17,238 nucleotides of DNA from Pseudomonadota bacterium (GTDB lineage: Bacteria > Pseudomonadota > Alphaproteobacteria > Caulobacterales > Caulobacteraceae): the NCBI GenBank assembly GCA_023416055.1, contig JAEZIH010000281.1, positions 1 to 17,238 of the forward strand, read 5' to 3'. A program made the translations under genes and the position numbers. Below the pieces are notes generated by a model. That model searched no databases. It worked only from the letters and a program-made list of their open reading frames with translations, and was not told the origin of the DNA. Below, piece after piece: positions 14,721 through 17,238 of this stretch (the stretch's first letter is position 1; each line of letters opens with the position of its first letter).

Positions 14721-15404
14721 TCAGAAGTCGAGATCGTGATACCAGGCGGCCGGCTGCACGCCGGGGAAGCGGTCGGCCAGCAGCGGACGGAAGCACGGCC
14801 GCGACTTCAGCTTCATGTACCAGGTCTTCAGTCCCGGCCACGCCGCCCACGGCACCTCGCCGAAATAGTCCAGCACCGACAGGTGGGCGGCGGCGATGAA
14901 GTCGGCCTGCGACAGACGGCGTCCGGCGAGGGCGTCGCGGACGCCCAGCAGGGTCTCCATCATCAGAAGATGGGCCTTCAGCGCCTCGCGGCCGGCGCGG
15001 AGCGCCCGCGCTTCGGGCGGCCCGAGCCGCAGCAGGGGCTTCTCCATCCGCTCATGCAGCAGCACGGCGTTGACCTCGTCGTTGAAGCGGCGGTCGAACC
15101 AGGTGACCAGCCGCCGCGTTTCGGCCCGCTCGGCCGCATCCGCCGGCATCAGGAAGGCGTCCCTGGTGCGATCCTCAAGCCAGCCGAGGATGGCGGCCGG
15201 CTCGCACAGGGTCAGCGACCGGCCGGCCTCGGTGACCTGCAGCACAGGCGGCATCCCCGACGGATTCAGCGTCGCGATCGGGCAGCCGTCTTCCCAAGGC
15301 CGCACGACGGTTTCGGTGAAGTCGATCCGCGCCTCGCCGAGCGCCAGCCGCGCCGCGCGCGAACCGGGATCGAAGGGGAAATGATACAGGACGCAGGCCG
15401 ACAT
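14721..15404 (-). CDS. Glutathione S-transferase family protein
   Basis: The 227-residue protein has a thioredoxin-fold N-terminal domain (about 3-82): LYHFPFDPGSRAARLAL with S15 as the candidate thiolate-stabilising residue, GMPPVL with the cis-proline at P52 or P53, and CEPAAILGWLE in place of the usual ESxAI glutathione-binding segment. The helical C-terminal domain carries LSQADFIAAAHLSVLDYF (about 164-181), the conserved N-capping box region. It resembles the GST proteins often found beside queG in alphaproteobacteria. The substrate is unknown; it could detoxify electrophiles or work as a glutathione-linked redox protein. QueG follows 24 bases downstream on the same strand. Upstream, 60 bases separate it from the cation exporter gene. 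The start site has a weak GAG motif. Confidence 0.9.
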   Translation of the reverse strand: MSACVLYHFPFDPGSRAARLALGEARIDFTETVVRPWEDGCPIATLNPSGMPPVLQVTEAGRSLTLCEPAAILGWLEDRTRDAFLMPADAAERAETRRLVTWFDRRFNDEVNAVLLHERMEKPLLRLGPPEARALRAGREALKAHLLMMETLLGVRDALAGRRLSQADFIAAAHLSVLDYFGEVPWAAWPGLKTWYMKLKSRPCFRPLLADRFPGVQPAAWYHDLDF

Positions 15405-15464
15405 GACCGCTCAATGCGCCACAGGGCGTTAAGCCCGCGTTAGCCATCGGAAAGGCAGCCGCCG

Positions 15465-16391
15465 TCAGGCGGGTTCGTCGGCCCTGGCCGTCTCGCCGGC
15501 GTCGACCCGGCCGCGCGGGTCAGGATGGATGAGGATGTCGGCCCGGGGGAAGGCCTCGAGAATACGCTGCTCTGCCCCGACGACGATGTCGTGCGCCTGG
15601 GCCAGAGTCAGGCTCGGTTCGAGATCCACGTGCATCTGGACCGACAGCACCGGTCCCGCCATCCGGGCGCGCAGCTGGTGCACGCCGGAGATGCGCGGAT
15701 CGGACAGGACGGCGGTCGTGATGGCGATGCGGTCGCTGTCCGGGACGGCGCGGTCCAGCAGATGGTCGGCCGCCTCCCTGAGCAGGGCCAGCGCGCCCCA
15801 GAACAGCCAGACCGCCACGATCAGCCCGGCCGCCGCGTCCAGACCCGGAGCCGCCAGGAAGGCGCCCGAGGCGACGCCGACCAGCACCACGATGTTGGCG
15901 GCGATGTCGGCGGCGTAGTGGGCGCGATCGGCCTTGACCGCCATCGAGCCGCTGCGCCGTATGGCGCGGTCCTGCATCCACACCAGCCAGCCGGTCACGG
16001 CGATGGAGATCAGGACCACCATCACCGCCCAGTAGCCCGAGCTGACCGGACGGGGGTCGAGGATGCGCTGCACCGCCTCCCAGCCGATGAACAGGGCCGA
16101 GGCGAAGATCAGCCCCGACTGAACCAGGGAGGCCATGGCCTCGCCCTTGCCATGGCCATGGCGATGCTCGGCGTCGGGCGGCGCAGCGGCCCAGCGCACG
16201 GCGAAAAAGGTCGCGAGAGAGGCGACCAGGTCCAGCGACGAGTCGGCCAGGGAGGCGAGGATGGAGACGGAGCCGGAGGCGCCCAGGGCGAAGGCCTTCA
16301 GGGCGATCAGCACCACGGCCACGCCCACCGACAGGCGCGTCACGCTGCGGGTCGCCCGGTGGGCGTCATCCTCAAGGACGGTCAGGGTCAT
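15465..16391 (-). CDS. Cation diffusion facilitator, FieF-type Zn/Fe exporter
   Basis: This 308-residue inner-membrane antiporter exports zinc or ferrous iron in exchange for protons. Six membrane segments lie at about 20-40, 42-66, 88-107, 120-139, 160-180 and 185-203, with a cytoplasmic metallochaperone-like domain after 210. All metal sites of E. coli FieF (YiiP) can be mapped. Site A D50, D54, H158 and D162 equals D45, D49, H153 and D157. Site B D73, H76 and H80 (EHRHGHG) equals D68, H71 and H75. Site C H238, H254, H267, H289 and D291 equals H232, H248, H261, H283 and D285. This argues for a fully functional homodimer. The ATG at 16391 has AAGG five bases upstream. It stands alone, divergent from the citrate synthase-like gene. 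Confidence 0.95.
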   Translation of the reverse strand: MTLTVLEDDAHRATRSVTRLSVGVAVVLIALKAFALGASGSVSILASLADSSLDLVASLATFFAVRWAAAPPDAEHRHGHGKGEAMASLVQSGLIFASALFIGWEAVQRILDPRPVSSGYWAVMVVLISIAVTGWLVWMQDRAIRRSGSMAVKADRAHYAADIAANIVVLVGVASGAFLAAPGLDAAAGLIVAVWLFWGALALLREAADHLLDRAVPDSDRIAITTAVLSDPRISGVHQLRARMAGPVLSVQMHVDLEPSLTLAQAHDIVVGAEQRILEAFPRADILIHPDPRGRVDAGETARADEPA

Positions 16392-16510
16392 CGCCGCCTT
16401 GTCGCGGAAAGCAGCGGCGGCGCCAAGCGGGCCGCGTTAGGGGCATCGTCACGAAATGAAGCCATGGTCCGGCGAGCGGGACACCAGGCCCGCGAGACTT
16501 CGGAGGCGCA

Positions 16511-17238
16511 ATGCCCTCGACAGCGACGCCATCGCGGACCGACCGCTGGATCGGACGCGGCGAGGCCCTGGCCCGCCTGGGGGTCAAGGCCCAGACCCTC
16601 TACGCCTATGTCAGCCGAGGCCGCATCGCCGCGCGTCCGGACCCGGAGGATCCGCGCCGCAGCCTCTATGCCGTATCGGACATTGCGCGCCTGTGTGGAG
16701 ACGAACCCGAGGAGGAGGTCGGCCAGTGGCTGCCTCCGCTCGAGACCACGGAGCCGTCCGACATTGAGATCCGCTCGTCCATCTCATTGAGCGACGGACG
16801 GCGGCTGTTCTACCGCGGGCTGGATGCGGTCCAGCTGGCGGCGTCGGCGACCGTCGAGGACGCGGCCCGCCTGTTGTGGGACGCCCGCGCCGCCAACCCC
16901 TTTGCGGAACTGCGCCCTCGGGTCGGAGCCACGCCCGGCCACTCCGCGCGCGGCCGGCTGTTCTCTGCTCTGGCCCGGCGGGCCGAGGAGGACGCCGGCT
17001 TCAAGCCCCGCCCGCCCCAAGCGCTGCGGGCCGAATGCGCCCGCGTGCTTGACGAGGTGGTCGACGCCGTCGCGGGGCCCGGTCCCCGGCTGTTCCTGCA
17101 CCAGCGTCTTTCCCGCGCGTGGAAGGTCCGTGAGGTTGACGCCCAGCTGATCCGGCGGACGCTCGTTCTGGCCGCCGACGACGGCCTGGATCCGGCCGCT
17201 CTCGCCGTGCGCTGGGCCGCTGCGCCGCCCGACGCCGA
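16511..17238 (+). CDS. Citrate synthase-family protein with N-terminal helix-turn-helix, 3' end cut off
   Basis: The first 242 residues are visible; the frame is open to the window edge. GGAGG lies four bases before the ATG at 16511. Residues about 12-62 form a MerR/excisionase-like helix-turn-helix: WIGRGEALARLGVKAQTLYAYVSRGRI, then an SLYAVSDIARL wing. From about 85 the chain follows the citrate/methylcitrate synthase fold: RRLFYRGLDAVQLAASATVEDAARLLW matches the family pattern YRGYxxxELA...VAxLLW. The segment LAADDGLDPAALAVR (220-234) matches the conserved LxADHELNxSTFxxR. There the substrate-binding histidine (E. coli H226) is Asp (D224) and the following Glu is Gly. The other catalytic His and Asp lie beyond the window. 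HTH-citrate synthase proteins are known from alphaproteobacteria and actinobacteria; their role is poorly defined. It may not make citrate. Confidence 0.85.
   Translation, partial: MPSTATPSRTDRWIGRGEALARLGVKAQTLYAYVSRGRIAARPDPEDPRRSLYAVSDIARLCGDEPEEEVGQWLPPLETTEPSDIEIRSSISLSDGRRLFYRGLDAVQLAASATVEDAARLLWDARAANPFAELRPRVGATPGHSARGRLFSALARRAEEDAGFKPRPPQALRAECARVLDEVVDAVAGPGPRLFLHQRLSRAWKVREVDAQLIRRTLVLAADDGLDPAALAVRWAAAPPDA

Noticed and set aside
13911..15443. A 510-codon plus-strand open frame
   Set aside because: It is antisense to queG and the GST gene, both identified by conserved motifs.
1..17238. tRNA, rRNA, CRISPR arrays, IS ends, toxin-antitoxin or phage modules
   Set aside because: No repeats, tRNA-like cloverleafs, transposase motifs or phage proteins were recognised on either strand by eye.

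Overview
The window is very GC-rich, densely coding and almost fully oriented into short operons. Gene content and order (polyamine pair, Phn-type transporter, scaffold gene-yidD-thrS, leucyl aminopeptidase with NlpC/P60, GST-queG, FieF-like exporter, HTH-citrate synthase) suggest a chromosomal segment of an alphaproteobacterium of the Caulobacterales, most like Brevundimonas or Caulobacter. That placement is an inference from gene repertoire and base composition. I saw no rRNA, tRNA, IS element, CRISPR array or phage gene.

Layout. Positions 1-2082 (minus strand) hold a polyamine module: an ornithine/lysine decarboxylase read from a TTG start, then a deoxyhypusine-synthase-like gene cut off by the left edge. 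A 301-base divergent spacer (2083-2383) separates it from a plus-strand operon, phnC-phnD-phnDE (2384-6089), closed by a strong hairpin terminator. The last gene fuses a PhnD-like binding domain to a PhnE-like permease, and the gene before it encodes a lipoprotein copy of the same binding domain. No phosphonate catabolic gene is present, so the substrate (phosphonate, phosphite or phosphate) is open.

Positions 6224-7711 encode an exported serine hydrolase of the beta-lactamase fold. It converges on a minus-strand operon running from 10389 down to 7699: an IscU-like protein lacking key ligands, YidD and threonyl-tRNA synthetase. Upstream of that operon lies an exported TPR protein (10436-11233, minus), divergent from a plus-strand pair: an M17 leucyl aminopeptidase and an SH3b-NlpC/P60 endopeptidase without a signal peptide. 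The pair looks like a cytoplasmic peptide or murein-peptide degradation unit.

That pair converges on a minus-strand GST-queG operon (15404-13578). A FieF-type zinc/iron exporter (16391-15465, minus) follows, then a plus-strand, edge-truncated citrate-synthase-family gene with an N-terminal helix-turn-helix domain and a substituted substrate-binding histidine.

Most of the window is ordinary chromosomal housekeeping. The strongest candidates for something less described are the PhnD-PhnE fusion with its lipoprotein paralogue, the degenerate IscU-like protein beside yidD-thrS, and the HTH-citrate synthase homologue.
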